Below, piece after piece: positions 36,185 to 45,691 of a stretch of 64,000 nt of DNA; positions within the stretch are counted from its first letter, which is position 1; each line of letters opens with the position of its first letter. The stretch spans positions 3,451,001-3,515,000 of the forward strand of contig NZ_CP095855.1 in the NCBI RefSeq assembly GCF_023100805.1, written 5' to 3'. The position numbers and the translations under genes were made by a program. This stretch comes from Chitinophaga filiformis. GTDB lineage: Bacteria; Bacteroidota; Bacteroidia; Chitinophagales; Chitinophagaceae. A model generated the notes under the pieces. The model was not told the origin of the DNA. It did no database searches and worked only from the letters and a program-made list of their open reading frames with translations.

Positions 36185-37156
36185 TCAGGAGAGGCCGCGT
36201 ATCTCTTCCGGGAGGTTTTCCTTACGGGCTTCCGCTGTTTCCTTCAGGATCCGGATGCTGGCGTTCAGCTCAAAACCGATCAGCAGGATGAATGAATAGA
36301 GGTAAATGGACAACATGAGGATGAGGATAGTGCCCACGGAGCCGTAGATCTTGTTGTAATTGGCAAATTTGTTGACAAATACGGAAAAGAGGATGGTCAC
36401 CACGATCATCATAATAGTGGCGAAGGTAGACCCCGCGGTAATGAACTTCCATCGTTTGGTGGTAGCCGGCACGAAGCGGTAGATCACCGAAAGCATAGAG
36501 AAGAACAGTAAGGCGATGAGTATCCACCGCGCCACATCGGCCAGTGACAATATGCGGGTGTCGGTTATACCCAGATATTTGAAAATGAAGCTCAATACGG
36601 TACCCTGCGCAATGATCAGGATGACGGTCAGCAGCAGGAGGAAGATGAGTATGAGCGTCAGCTTGAGGGCCATAAGCCTTTTCTGCCACCATTTTCTGCG
36701 GCGGAAGCCGGGCGACTTCTTATTGAAAGAACGGGCCAGTCCCATCACCGCATTGGAAGAGGCGAAGAAGCCCATCAGGAAGGCGATGGACAGTAATCCG
36801 TTACGGTGGGTATACAGGAAGTCATGGATCATGTCCCGTATAATAATGTAGGTATTGTAGTTGGGGGTAACATCTTCTGCCAGCTCGTACAGGGTGGCCT
36901 CCACATTTTTCATGGGGATGTAGGGTACGAGGGTGAACAGAAAGATGAAGAATGGGGGAATGGACAGCAGGAAGTTGAATGAAATAGCTGCAGCCCGTTC
37001 CCCCAGGCTCCGGTTCCCCATTTCCTTCAGAAAGAATTTGAGCACGTCGTACAGGGGCACTCCCTCAAAACCGGGCAGCACCAGTGTTTTGCTGATGTTT
37101 ACCAGTTTACGGAAAGGCCTGGATGTAAGAATGATCTTTTCTGGTCTGAATGGCAT
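36185..37156 (-). CDS. YihY/BrkB family inner membrane protein
   Basis: A 323-residue protein with the YihY/BrkB pattern: a cytoplasmic N-terminus, FLKEMGNRSLGERAAAISFNFLLSIPPFFIFLFT and about six transmembrane segments (around 55-75, 105-125, 153-180, 200-222, 233-258, 265-290). The family was once annotated as ribonuclease BN, which is now known to be wrong; its role is not established, with transport suggested. It starts 12 bases after the mltG stop codon on the same strand, so it is probably read from the mltG transcript. Confidence 0.92.
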   Translation of the reverse strand: MPFRPEKIILTSRPFRKLVNISKTLVLPGFEGVPLYDVLKFFLKEMGNRSLGERAAAISFNFLLSIPPFFIFLFTLVPYIPMKNVEATLYELAEDVTPNYNTYIIIRDMIHDFLYTHRNGLLSIAFLMGFFASSNAVMGLARSFNKKSPGFRRRKWWQKRLMALKLTLILIFLLLLTVILIIAQGTVLSFIFKYLGITDTRILSLADVARWILIALLFFSMLSVIYRFVPATTKRWKFITAGSTFATIMMIVVTILFSVFVNKFANYNKIYGSVGTILILMLSIYLYSFILLIGFELNASIRILKETAEARKENLPEEIRGLS

Positions 37157-37168
37157 TGTAGTGTATTG

Positions 37169-38227
37169 TTATATCCCCCGCGCATTTAAAGCAGCATGGA
37201 ATGCCTGTGCATTTTTCATGTGCTCTGCGTAGGTGGCGGCAAAGGCATGATATCCGGAGAAATCAGCTTTAGCGCAAAAATAGATATAATCAGTTTCCGG
37301 CGTATTCAGTACTGCTTCGATCGATTTAATGGAAGGTGTACAGATAGGGCCCGGAGGCAGACCGGCATTCTGATAGGTATTATAAGGCGATGAAAAGGCG
37401 ATATGTCCTTCCCTGATCCTGCGGATGGAGAAGTCCTGCAGGGCAAATTTCACGGTAGGATCTGCCTGGAGGCGCATGCCTTTGCGGAAGCGGTTGATGT
37501 ATACGCTGGAGATCAGCGGTTTTTCATCGTTTTTATTGGTTTCCTCTTCCACGATAGAGGCGATGATCATTACCTGTACAGTGCTCAGGTCCAGGCGACG
37601 GGCAGCAGCCTTGCGTTCGTCTGTCCAAAAAGCGGCCGTTTCCTTTTCGATCTTCCTGAAGGCTGCCTCTGCGGTGGTATTCCAGTAGAACTGGTAACTG
37701 TTCGGAATGAAGGCGCACATCACGGTGTTGGTATCCAGTCCGAACTGGCGGAGGTATACCTGGTCGCTGAGCAATGCGCGGAAGGTAGCAGAATCGGCTT
37801 CCAGGTTGGAGCAGATCTTCCTGACGAGGTCCTGCTTGGTGCGCAGTTTGGTAATGGTCAGGTTCACCGGCGTCTGACGGCCGGCGCGCAGCAGCTTCAC
37901 AATATCGAAATTGCTCATACCCCGGCTGATCTTGTATTTACCGGCTTTTACCCGCTTTGGATATCCCAGTTCGCGGGCTACCCAATCGAAGCTGGTACGG
38001 CTGCGGATGATCTGCTGTTCTTCCAGTCCATCCAATACATCCGAATAGGTTGCGCCGGTATGTACATAGAAAAACTTACTATCCCCAAACGCTTTGGTAT
38101 TGGGGCCAAATACACGATACCCTACATATACGAGCAGGCCTGCCAGGATAGCGCAGGCAACTACCAGCATACGTTTAATCCACAGATTCTTCTTCTGACT
38201 TTTTTTTGCTTTGCTTGTCTTTGCCAT
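37169..38227 (-). CDS. mltG: Endolytic murein transglycosylase MltG
   Basis: About 352 residues from the ATG at 38227 (MAKTSKAKK); the six codons upstream to 38245 are less likely because they end inside the terminator hairpin. One transmembrane anchor (about 20-40) is followed by a LysM-like region and the YceG domain: VMIIASIVEEETNKNDEKP carries the catalytic glutamate, and RLQADPTVKFAL and YNTYQNAGLPPGPICTPS are family hallmarks. MltG cuts nascent glycan strands and helps set their length. It follows secG across a hairpin that could terminate most transcription. Confidence 0.96.
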   Translation of the reverse strand: MAKTSKAKKSQKKNLWIKRMLVVACAILAGLLVYVGYRVFGPNTKAFGDSKFFYVHTGATYSDVLDGLEEQQIIRSRTSFDWVARELGYPKRVKAGKYKISRGMSNFDIVKLLRAGRQTPVNLTITKLRTKQDLVRKICSNLEADSATFRALLSDQVYLRQFGLDTNTVMCAFIPNSYQFYWNTTAEAAFRKIEKETAAFWTDERKAAARRLDLSTVQVMIIASIVEEETNKNDEKPLISSVYINRFRKGMRLQADPTVKFALQDFSIRRIREGHIAFSSPYNTYQNAGLPPGPICTPSIKSIEAVLNTPETDYIYFCAKADFSGYHAFAATYAEHMKNAQAFHAALNARGI

Positions 38228-38245
38228 AGGATGGTAGGTATTCAA

Positions 38246-38274
38246 TAAAAAACCTCGCTTGTGACGGCGAGGTT
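38246..38274 (-). terminator. Terminator hairpin between secG and mltG
   Basis: On the minus strand AACCTCGC, a seven-to-eight-base loop and GCGAGGTT are followed by a short T run. It lies 26 bases past the secG stop and reaches almost to the mltG start. Confidence 0.8.
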
Positions 38275-38300
38275 CTGAAATAGCTTTAACAGCCGGAATA

Positions 38301-38642
38301 TTATTTTGCAGGAGCCGGAGGTGCCGGATTCACTGGCGTAGCTGGCGCTGGAGCCGGAGCTGTAGGGACGGTCACATTTTGTTCCATCACGCCTTTTCTC
38401 ATTTCCGGAGCCTGACCTCTGCTGATGAACAGGGAGGAAGTGAGGCACAGCACACCGATGATGGCAGACAGGATCCAGGTACCTTTTTCAAGCACATCTG
38501 TGGTCTGGCGTACACCCATCACCTGGTTACCGAAACCACCAAAGCTACCGGATAAACCACCGCCTTTCGGGTTTTGTACCAGTACGAAAAAGCCCAATAA
38601 CACACAGGCCAGGATGATTAATATGCCGAAAATCAATAACAT
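38301..38642 (-). CDS. secG: Preprotein translocase subunit SecG
   Basis: A 113-residue SecG. The N-terminal helix (MLLIFGILIILACVLLGFFVLVQ) is followed by the diagnostic NPKGGGLSGSFGG loop, then a second membrane helix (WILSAIIGVLCLTSSLFI). The C-terminal 30 residues are a Pro/Ala-rich tail (PTAPAPAPATPVNPAPPAPAK) common in Bacteroidota SecG. It is the auxiliary subunit of the SecYEG channel. It starts 11 bases after the upstream TPR-like gene and is the last gene before the terminator. Confidence 0.96.
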   Translation of the reverse strand: MLLIFGILIILACVLLGFFVLVQNPKGGGLSGSFGGFGNQVMGVRQTTDVLEKGTWILSAIIGVLCLTSSLFISRGQAPEMRKGVMEQNVTVPTAPAPAPATPVNPAPPAPAK

Positions 38643-38652
38643 AGTATATAAG

Positions 38653-39903
38653 TTAACTTTTTTCTGTTAGTAACTGAAGTTCCTTAATCTTTTGCGCAAA
38701 ATAAGCGCTTTTGTTGGGATTAAGCAAACTTAATTTTTGATATATGTGGATGGCTGTCTGGTACTGGTGCTGGCGTGCCCAGATCTCAGCAAGCGTCTCC
38801 GAAACGATGTCGTCATTCAGTGTAATGGAGTCCATAGCCATCTTTTCCACCGCCTCTGATACTTCCGGATCAGGATCTTCGTAGCTGCGGTGCATTTGCT
38901 GATGATACCATTGTTTGCTGGCTTTTTCGGCGAAGGTGTGCTTCATCTCTCTGAGCCAGGAAGTAAAACTTTTCATTTCTGCTGCTCCTTTTTCACTGAG
39001 CTGTTCTGCCTGCTCAGGTTCTTTCAAACGTTTGTAAGCGAAATAATCATCGGTATACAAGGGTTGGAAAGTCAGAGACGTTTCGGTCTCAGAAGTATCC
39101 AGCGGGAATATTTTAATAGGCTCTGTTTCAGCTGCCGGTGCTGTACTAACCGGGTTGTCTGCTGCCGGTGTTGCCGGCGCCTGCGCTGCTGCAGGCAGAC
39201 TTGTGACCGGGCTGCCTACTACCGGCTCCTGTGTATGTACAGGCGCTGCCTCCGTAGCAGGTGTGGCTGTAGCCGGCGCTGCCTGGAAAGGCGGCGGAGT
39301 GGCAGGTGTTGCCACCACATCATCCGCAGTAACGGTCAATTCTTCTTCTGTATTGTATGTTGCGGCAGTAAAATTTGTTTCCGGCGCGGCCTGTTCTGCC
39401 GGCGCTTTAGGTACTGTAACATGGATCTTGGTTTCCTGCACAGGCTGTGCTGCAGGTGCCGCTGTTTCCGCCTGTCCGGGGAATGCACTGACAGGAGCCT
39501 CGGCCACAGGAGCAGGAGCTGCTTCGGCTGTTACTTCAGCGGTTACAGGTGCTGCCGGAGCTGCTTCAGCCGTCATTGATATTGCTTCAGCGGTAATTGG
39601 TGTTGTTTCTGCCGCTACTGGTGTCGCTTCTTCTGCTACCGGCGCAACAACCTCCGGAACTACACTTTTCTCGTCGGTGGTCACAAAACGGTAGAAGTAA
39701 TGCATGTTGGTGCTATACTGCTGTGCCTTCTTTACTGCCGGCGCCAGCAGGTTCTTCTGCACGCTGTATTGTTTGCGCGCCAGCAACAGGCGGGCCGCCG
39801 TGAAATAGGGATATGACGTTACCAGCCGTTCCAGTGCTGCTTCGTCAACCTGTTTGATATCAGGCTGTTGGAAGATATGTTGAATGATCCTGTTTGCGGT
39901 CAT
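38653..39903 (-). CDS. Conserved hypothetical protein with Ala/Pro/Thr-rich linker and TPR-like C-terminus
   Basis: A 416-residue protein without signal or membrane segment. Residues 1-80 form a helical domain (IIQHIFQQPDIKQVDEAALE, LVTSYPYFTAARLLLARKQY). Residues 80-270 are a low-complexity linker rich in Ala, Pro, Thr, Val and Glu. The last 130 residues are helical and end in TPR-like helices (LAEIWARQHQYQTAIHIYQKLSLLNPNKSAYFAQKIKELQ). I recognise this as a Bacteroidota protein found beside secG and lptE, but no function is known. The linker resembles those that span distances, so a scaffolding or envelope-assembly role is possible. Confidence 0.8.
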   Translation of the reverse strand: MTANRIIQHIFQQPDIKQVDEAALERLVTSYPYFTAARLLLARKQYSVQKNLLAPAVKKAQQYSTNMHYFYRFVTTDEKSVVPEVVAPVAEEATPVAAETTPITAEAISMTAEAAPAAPVTAEVTAEAAPAPVAEAPVSAFPGQAETAAPAAQPVQETKIHVTVPKAPAEQAAPETNFTAATYNTEEELTVTADDVVATPATPPPFQAAPATATPATEAAPVHTQEPVVGSPVTSLPAAAQAPATPAADNPVSTAPAAETEPIKIFPLDTSETETSLTFQPLYTDDYFAYKRLKEPEQAEQLSEKGAAEMKSFTSWLREMKHTFAEKASKQWYHQQMHRSYEDPDPEVSEAVEKMAMDSITLNDDIVSETLAEIWARQHQYQTAIHIYQKLSLLNPNKSAYFAQKIKELQLLTEKS

Positions 39904-39950
39904 GCTGCTAAAGTATGAAAAAAAATTAAATACAAAAGCTTTTGTAATAC

Positions 39951-40466
39951 TTACCAGTTAGCGAACGCTTTGTTGAAAATATCATCCACTATTTGTGGCA
40001 GGATAGTGTTTTCCAGCAGGCCATTTTCCACCGCACTTGGTAACTGCGAGGCGGAGAAGTCGGCAGAACGGGTGAAGGACTGTGTATACCCCTTTTTATC
40101 ACCTATTCTTTTTACAAACGTAATATTGATGGTAACGGTCAGCCTGGAAGTAGCGGCCTGGTCGACGTTGGTCACCGCGGCATTGCTGAAGGAATAACCG
40201 GTTACAGCGCCTTTGAACTCATAATCGGCCCCATCTTCGTTGATCTGTACCAGCCTGGTCTGCGATTGTACTTTGGTACGCAGTTTTTCGGTCAGGTTCT
40301 GGCTCAGTGTCGGATTGTTGATCGGCGCCCTGTTATCAATAAAACGCACGTTTACGGTCTTTGCGCCCGGTTCAATACTGGCCCCTGTGGCGGAATAATG
40401 AATAGAACAGCCGCCCAATACCAGCAGCAGGCTGATGGTCATTATCCCCTGAAGTAATCTGATCAT
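39951..40466 (-). CDS. lptE: LptE-like lipopolysaccharide assembly lipoprotein
   Basis: About 171 residues from the ATG at 40466 (MIRLLQGIMTISLLLVLGGC); an in-frame ATG at 40493 would add nine polar residues ahead of the signal peptide. The lipobox is LGGC. The mature protein has the LptE features FIDNRAPINNPTLSQNLTEKLR, FKGAVTGYSFS and a C-terminal ILPQIVDDIFNKAFANW helix. LptE plugs the LptD barrel during lipopolysaccharide export to the outer membrane. It lies between the sigma-54 activator gene and the TPR-like gene in the leftward cluster. Confidence 0.92.
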   Translation of the reverse strand: MIRLLQGIMTISLLLVLGGCSIHYSATGASIEPGAKTVNVRFIDNRAPINNPTLSQNLTEKLRTKVQSQTRLVQINEDGADYEFKGAVTGYSFSNAAVTNVDQAATSRLTVTINITFVKRIGDKKGYTQSFTRSADFSASQLPSAVENGLLENTILPQIVDDIFNKAFANW

Positions 40467-40521
40467 CTTAAAAGTGTTAAGACTGCCTGCCATGAGTGGA
40501 ATTGTCCCCGGCAGGCGTCTG

Positions 40522-41772
40522 CTATTCGTTAATGTTGTATTCTTTCAGTTTCCTGTATAAGGTCCGCTCGGAAATGCCCAGGTCAAGCGCTGCGTCTTTT
40601 CTTTTGCCTTTATGTTTTTTCAGGGCCTTGACGATCAGTTCCTTTTCCTTGTCGGCAATCGACAATGTTTCCTCTACTTCTTCATGGTGATCGATCTTGT
40701 TGTTATCCTGTAAGATGATCGGCTGTGGGGAAGAAATGGTTGCGGGCACAGGGCTTGCTACGCTCACTTCGGGTTGCGGGTGGAAGCTGTGCATCAGGTG
40801 ACTGTCCTGGAAATTGCCGGCATGGGCAATATTAGGGTTCTGCAGGATGTCGAAGAACATCTTTTTCAGTTCTGTCACATCTTTCTTCATATCGAAGAAC
40901 AGTTTATACAGTATATCCCTTTCGTTGGTAAAGTCACCGTTGGTCTTGGCCTGTGGAGCAGCGATCATCGGCAGCCTGGAAGGCTCGTTCACCTCTGGCA
41001 GGAAGCGTCTTAATTCCTGTGCGGTGATGAGTTTGTCCTGTGCCAGTACGGAGATCTGCTCCGCCATATTCTTCAGTTCACGCACGTTACCTCTCCACGG
41101 GTAGTTGACCAGGATATTACGGGCCTCGTCATCCAGCTGGATGCTCGGGGTTTTGTAGCGCTCCGAAAAGTCCACGCAGAATTTACGGAACAACAATGGA
41201 ATATCCTCTTTCCTGTCCCGCAGGGAAGGTACCCTGATCGGAACGGTATTCAGACGATAGTAAAGGTCTTCCCTGAATTTGCCCTGCTGGGTATGATCGA
41301 GCAGGTCCCTGTTGGTAGCGGTGATGACCCGTACATCTGTTTTCTGCACTTTGGAAGAGCCGACCCTGATAAATTCGCCTGTTTCCAGTACGCGCAGCAG
41401 GCGGGCCTGTGTGCCGAGCGGCATTTCCCCGATCTCGTCCAGGAAAATGGTACCGCCGCTCACGGTTTCAAAATATCCTTTGCGGCTGTCTACCGCACCG
41501 GTAAATGAGCCTTTTTCATGACCGAAAAGTTCCGAGTCTATAGTCCCTTCCGGGATAGCGCCGCAGTTGACGGCAATGAAAGGGTTGTGTTTACGGGCAC
41601 TAAGTGAATGGATAATATTGGAAAACACTTCTTTACCGACGCCGCTTTCACCAACTATCAACACGGTCAGATCCGTGTTGGCCACCTGTGCTGCCACCTG
41701 CAGGGCATAGTTCAATGCAGGTGAGTTTCCGATAATGCCAAACCTGTTTTTAATGGACTGTACGTTATCCAT
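40522..41772 (-). CDS. Sigma-54 interacting transcriptional activator (AAA+, no receiver domain)
   Basis: A 416-residue bacterial enhancer-binding protein. The AAA+ domain begins almost at the N-terminus: Walker A GESGVGKE (41-48), the sigma-54 contact loop as GSFTGA (GAFTGA variant), Walker B TIFLDEIGEM and the arginine-finger region following. After a linker (about 240-370) comes a Fis-type helix-turn-helix, GKRKDAALDLGISERTLYRKLKEY. No receiver, PAS or GAF domain precedes the AAA+ domain, so activity must be controlled by another route, such as abundance or a partner. It lies between miaB and lptE, as seen in other Bacteroidota. Confidence 0.95.
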   Translation of the reverse strand: MDNVQSIKNRFGIIGNSPALNYALQVAAQVANTDLTVLIVGESGVGKEVFSNIIHSLSARKHNPFIAVNCGAIPEGTIDSELFGHEKGSFTGAVDSRKGYFETVSGGTIFLDEIGEMPLGTQARLLRVLETGEFIRVGSSKVQKTDVRVITATNRDLLDHTQQGKFREDLYYRLNTVPIRVPSLRDRKEDIPLLFRKFCVDFSERYKTPSIQLDDEARNILVNYPWRGNVRELKNMAEQISVLAQDKLITAQELRRFLPEVNEPSRLPMIAAPQAKTNGDFTNERDILYKLFFDMKKDVTELKKMFFDILQNPNIAHAGNFQDSHLMHSFHPQPEVSVASPVPATISSPQPIILQDNNKIDHHEEVEETLSIADKEKELIVKALKKHKGKRKDAALDLGISERTLYRKLKEYNINE

Positions 41773-41840
41773 ATCCTCAATTTACCCTCTTACCGGCCGC
41801 GCGGGCCTGTAAAAGGTACTGTGATCCAATAATTTGTCTT

Positions 41841-43262
41841 TTATACTCTCCCTGTCGATGTTCCCAATAAAGTGCCGGCAGTACAATCATCCACCTTCAC
41901 CCATACATATTCACCTTTACGGTAATCTTCTTTAGGGAAAATTACCACCTTGTTATGATCTGTTCTGCCGAAGAGATGATCTTCAGAGCGTTTGGAGGTG
42001 CCTTCGATCAGCACTTTAAACGTTTTGCCCACATCCTGCTGCATACTTCTGAGCGATTGTCCGCGGTGCAGCTCTACTACTTCCGCCAGCCTGCGTTTTT
42101 TCACTTCTTCCGGCACATCGTCCTGGTAACGGCGTGCAGCCAGTGTACCGGGGCGTTCGGAATAGTAGAACATGTAGGCGAGGTCGTATCTGGCATAGTC
42201 CATCAGGCTCATGGTGTCCTGGTGGTCTTCTTCGGTTTCTGTGCAGAAGCCGGTGATGACATCCGTGGACAGGGCGCAGTCAGGTAGTATTTCACGGATG
42301 CGGTCTACTTTTTTGATATACCATTCACGGGTATAGGTACGGTTCATCAGTTGCAGTATACGGGTGCTGCCGCTTTGCATAGGCAGGTGAATGTATTTGC
42401 AAATGTTCTCGTACTTCGCCATAGTGAACAGCACTTCATCGGTAATGTCTTTCGGATGGGAGGTGCTGAAACGTACCCTGAGCAATGGGCTGATAAGTGC
42501 GACGCGCTCGAGCAGATTGGCAAAGGTGGTCACAACAGATGCATCCTGCGGGTCAACCCAGTAGTAGGAGTCCACGTTCTGTCCCAGGAGGGTCACCTCG
42601 CGGTAGCCCCTGTTGAACAGGTCTGTGGCTTCCTGCAGGATAGACGCTACGTCTCTGCTGCGCTCACGGCCACGGGTGAAAGGCACCACGCAGAAGGAGC
42701 ACATATTGTTACAACCCCGCATGATGGACACAAAAGCGGTCACGCCATTGCTGTCCAGCCGGACAGGGTTGATGTCACCATAGGTTTCTTCACGGCTAAG
42801 CAATACGTTCACTGCTTTCTGGCCGGTTTCCGCCTCTTCGATCAGCGCGGGCAGGGTCCTGTAAGCATCAGGGCCTACTACCATGTCCACCAGCTTTTCT
42901 TCTTCCAGCAGTTTGGCCTTCAGGCGCTCAGCCATACATCCGAGCACGCCCACCAGCAACTCCGGGTTACGTTGTTTTATTTTCTTAAATTCTGTTAGTC
43001 GTTTACGTACGGTTGTTTCCGCCTTTTCCCTGATAGAGCAGGTATTGAGCAGTACCAGGCTGGCCTCTTCCACATTGCGGGTGGGGCCAAAGCCTTCTTC
43101 CCTGAGGATGGACGCGACGATCTCACTGTCGTTAAAGTTCATCTGGCAACCGTAGCTCTCTATATAGAATTTCTTGGTATAAGTCTGTGTTTCTCCGTCC
43201 AGGGAGGAGTAAGCTTCACCCTGGCGACTTTCGTCATGCACTTTTGTAACCTGTTCCAGCAT
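41841..43262 (-). CDS. miaB: MiaB: tRNA-2-methylthio-N6-dimethylallyladenosine synthase
   Basis: A 473-residue radical-SAM methylthiotransferase. The N-terminal UPF0004 domain has cluster ligands Cys39 (YGCQMN), Cys74 (NTCSIRE) and Cys109 (GCMAERL); the radical SAM CxxxCxxC motif is Cys184, Cys188 and Cys191 in [10 protein letters not shown]; a C-terminal TRAM domain follows. It modifies A37 of tRNAs reading UNN codons. It heads the leftward set miaB, sigma-54 activator, lptE, TPR-like gene, secG. Confidence 0.97.
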   Translation of the reverse strand: MLEQVTKVHDESRQGEAYSSLDGETQTYTKKFYIESYGCQMNFNDSEIVASILREEGFGPTRNVEEASLVLLNTCSIREKAETTVRKRLTEFKKIKQRNPELLVGVLGCMAERLKAKLLEEEKLVDMVVGPDAYRTLPALIEEAETGQKAVNVLLSREETYGDINPVRLDSNGVTAFVSIMRGCNNMCSFCVVPFTRGRERSRDVASILQEATDLFNRGYREVTLLGQNVDSYYWVDPQDASVVTTFANLLERVALISPLLRVRFSTSHPKDITDEVLFTMAKYENICKYIHLPMQSGSTRILQLMNRTYTREWYIKKVDRIREILPDCALSTDVITGFCTETEEDHQDTMSLMDYARYDLAYMFYYSERPGTLAARRYQDDVPEEVKKRRLAEVVELHRGQSLRSMQQDVGKTFKVLIEGTSKRSEDHLFGRTDHNKVVIFPKEDYRKGEYVWVKVDDCTAGTLLGTSTGRV

Positions 43263-43286
43263 CCTTTGCGAGTAATTTTAGGAAAG

Positions 43287-43294
43287 CAAAACTA
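43287..43294 (-). promoter_or_regulatory. Possible -7 box of the miaB promoter
   Basis: Read on the minus strand this is TAGTTTTG, matching the Bacteroidota TAnnTTTG -7 consensus, 24 bases before the miaB start. A clear TTTG -33 box is not visible, so confidence is limited. Confidence 0.4.
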
Positions 43295-43347
43295 CACAAT
43301 AAAATCCGAAAATGACAGAATGGCATGGTAGGTAGTATTGCCGGTGC

Positions 43348-43974
43348 TTACAGCCCTTTTTCCAGGAGAAAACGGGTGAGGGCAGCGGGACTTTTGAGCT
43401 GGAGTTTCTGCATAATGTTCTTCCTGTGGGTTTCCACGGTATAGATGCTCAGGTACAGGTGCGTGGCTATCTGCTGATTAGTGAGCTGCTGGTTGATCAG
43501 CTGGAGGATCTCCGTTTCCCGCCGGGTGAGGTTAAACTCCCTGAAGGGCGGATTTTCCGTTTCCTGCTGGTACATACGGGCCATGGGAGGGAAGCATTGT
43601 TTCCCTTTGCTGACCTGCCTGATGGCTTGCAGCAGTTCTTCCTTATTGCAGGTTTTTAGCAGGTAACCGTCAGCCCCATAGGTGCCGGCCAGGGAAACCA
43701 GGTGGGGGTCGTTGTAGCTGGAAAGGATGATCGTCCGGATGCCGGGATAATCCTGGCGGATGAGCTTTGTGGCCTCCAGGCCATTCAGGACCGGCATGTT
43801 AATGTCCAGGATGACGATATCGGGTTGATGGCGGCGCAGGAGGTTCATGAGCTCCTGACCGTTGGCGGCAATGGCCAGGACGGTCACATTAGGGACCTGT
43901 TGAAGGATGGAATGGATACCGTCGGCAAAGAGTGTGTGGTCATCGGCAAGGATGACGTTAACAGGTAACTGCAT
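43348..43974 (-). CDS. NarL/FixJ-type response regulator
   Basis: A 208-residue response regulator: receiver domain (1-120) with acidic pocket ADDH and phospho-acceptor Asp57 in IVILDINMP, conserved Lys in LLKTCNKEE, and a C-terminal LuxR-type helix-turn-helix (LTRRETEILQLINQQLTNQQIA, LYLSIYTVETHRKNIMQKL). Its start overlaps the end of the histidine kinase gene by 17 bases, so it is the partner of that kinase. Target genes cannot be read from the window. Confidence 0.96.
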   Translation of the reverse strand: MQLPVNVILADDHTLFADGIHSILQQVPNVTVLAIAANGQELMNLLRRHQPDIVILDINMPVLNGLEATKLIRQDYPGIRTIILSSYNDPHLVSLAGTYGADGYLLKTCNKEELLQAIRQVSKGKQCFPPMARMYQQETENPPFREFNLTRRETEILQLINQQLTNQQIATHLYLSIYTVETHRKNIMQKLQLKSPAALTRFLLEKGL

Positions 43975-44830
43975 GTTGTGGAATTACGGGGATGTGAATG
44001 ATAAAAGTAGTACCGGAGATGCCTGAATCGAGGTGTAACTTCCCGCCCAGTGATTTTACCCGGCTACGTACGCCCGATAGTCCCAGGCCCTGTGCCCTGC
44101 CCGGGGTGACCGGTAGCCCCACCCCGTCATCTTCCACCACTATTTCCAGGTAATCGGGGTAGTACAGCAGCTGGATAGTAGCTGCGGAGGCCTTTGCATG
44201 CCTGATAATATTACTGGTCAGTTCCATGATGATGCGGTATAGTATCAATTCCTGCCGGGGATCGAAGCAGGCCTGGTATTTATTGCTGCAGAAATGGAAC
44301 AGGATATTGGAGGAGTTGAGCAGCGAAAAGTAAGATTGTAGTATATCAGTAAGTGGAATATTGCCAAAAAGGGGAGGCACCAGGTTATGTGCGGCCCTGC
44401 GCACGTTCTGGCTGGTCTGGTCTACCAGCTGCAGGAGGTTGCTGGCTTTCTGCTCGTCCTGCTTCGTCCTGTAATGCAGGTTTTGCAGATAGATGCGGAT
44501 GGCGGCCAGATTGCCGCCTATTTCATCATGGATATCGGCCGCTATCCGTTTGCGCTCCGCCTCCTGGATGTCCAGCTCATGGTTGGCCATCATGGCCTGC
44601 TGCTCCTGCAGTTTCAGCAACAGCTCCCGCTGTTTCATCTTATAGCTGTCCAGCCTGCGCATCATGACCACTATCCATACGGCTGCGCTCCAGATGCAGG
44701 TAAGGGGTAAGATACCAGAAGAGACCAGGTACGTTGTAACGGTATAAGTAAGTTGCAGTGAATAACTGTGTACCGGTCCTAAAATGGCCGGCGTCCGGGG
44801 GATTAAGTACATGAACAGTTCCTGACTCAT
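43958..44830 (-). CDS. Sensor histidine kinase (HisKA_3/DesK type)
   Basis: A 290-residue kinase with a short hydrophobic N-terminus (one or two membrane segments within residues 20-60), a coiled linker rich in Gln and Glu, the HisKA_3 box ERKRIAADIHDEIGGNLAAIR with phospho-His101, and an HATPase_c domain (VVEDDGVGLP, GLGLSGVRSRVKSLGG). There is no obvious extracellular sensor domain; signal input is probably through the membrane or the coiled coil. It is the first gene of the pair. Confidence 0.95.
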   Translation of the reverse strand: MSQELFMYLIPRTPAILGPVHSYSLQLTYTVTTYLVSSGILPLTCIWSAAVWIVVMMRRLDSYKMKQRELLLKLQEQQAMMANHELDIQEAERKRIAADIHDEIGGNLAAIRIYLQNLHYRTKQDEQKASNLLQLVDQTSQNVRRAAHNLVPPLFGNIPLTDILQSYFSLLNSSNILFHFCSNKYQACFDPRQELILYRIIMELTSNIIRHAKASAATIQLLYYPDYLEIVVEDDGVGLPVTPGRAQGLGLSGVRSRVKSLGGKLHLDSGISGTTFIIHIPVIPQHAVTC

Positions 44831-45070
44831 AATAGTACAGAGAATGAAGGGTATGAATCTTATATAACTGACAGATTATCTATTGGGGTAGTGCTGAAAA
44901 ATTGTCCCTGAATTACATTACAAGTCTACAAAAAAAAGTGTTGCCACGGTGAAAGTAGGGGGTAGTTTGTTAAAAAAATTAACAAATGGGGCTGGGATAC
45001 CCGGTGGGGATGGTAATTCTGTTCCTGGACGCGAGTGATCGGAGCGGTTGGAAGGGATGACGGGCGATTC

Positions 45071-45220
45071 GGTTTCAGTAAGGGACTGCAGGCTGTACCC
45101 CTCTCCGAGCACTATATATTAAGCATTATCAAGCGTGTGGGCTTTGGAACATGATTTAACTCCCGTCAATCGTATAGGAGCTCTCCAAGGGCTACGTGCC
45201 CGCAGTCTCCTTCTGAAACC
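45071..45220. repeat. Diverged copy of the ~150-nt hairpin element
   Basis: The ends GGTTTCAGTAAGGGACTGC and GCAGTCTCCTTCTGAAACC are inverted repeats (17 of 19 pair). Internal blocks ATTATCAA-CGTGT and ACTCCCGTCA--CGTAT-GG-GCTCTC-AAGGG match the two copies at 61331 and 61541. The outer stem differs in sequence from those copies but keeps its pairing. Confidence 0.75.
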
Positions 45221-45605
45221 TTCCGCAGTCATAGGGTGAAGATTGAAGAATTGAGCGAATCTTCACCAAATACTGAGCAAATACATTTACATGTCCTGCG
45301 GCCAGTTGCAGTGGATGATCACCGGTTTCAGTTTAACATGAATTCTGTCAGAAGGATATAAAAAAGGGGCGCTGTACTAAGGCACTATGTAAAGCTTAAT
45401 TTGCAGCACTGTAAAGTTTATACTGAATTTACAATCGCCTGTAAAGTCAATCCTGAACTTCATCATAGAACTGTAAGCTTTTTCTGTACTAAAGCACTTT
45501 ATGCCTGATGTTCGATTGAATCGGATCTGTATCGAACTTTTAACAAATCAAAGGTTTGGTTTCGGTGTGCCAGAGACTTTTAGTTTTCGCTTTTTTCCCG
45601 TCTTG

Positions 45606-45691
45606 ATACCGCTTTGATACCGCTAATCTTACGTTAAAGTTACGTTCATGGACGTAAGATTAACGTAAGATTAGCGGTATCAAAGCGGTAT
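45606..45691. repeat. Perfect 32-bp inverted repeat with nested hairpin
   Basis: Arms 45606-45637 and 45660-45691 are perfectly complementary. The 22-base centre contains a further TTACGT...ACGTAA palindrome, so the whole stretch can extrude almost completely. Each arm carries two copies of an 11-bp unit (AGCGGTATCAA or its complement); a further copy follows on the right, and the sequence beyond (CCGTC on the left, GACGG on the right) pairs again. Confidence 0.9.
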
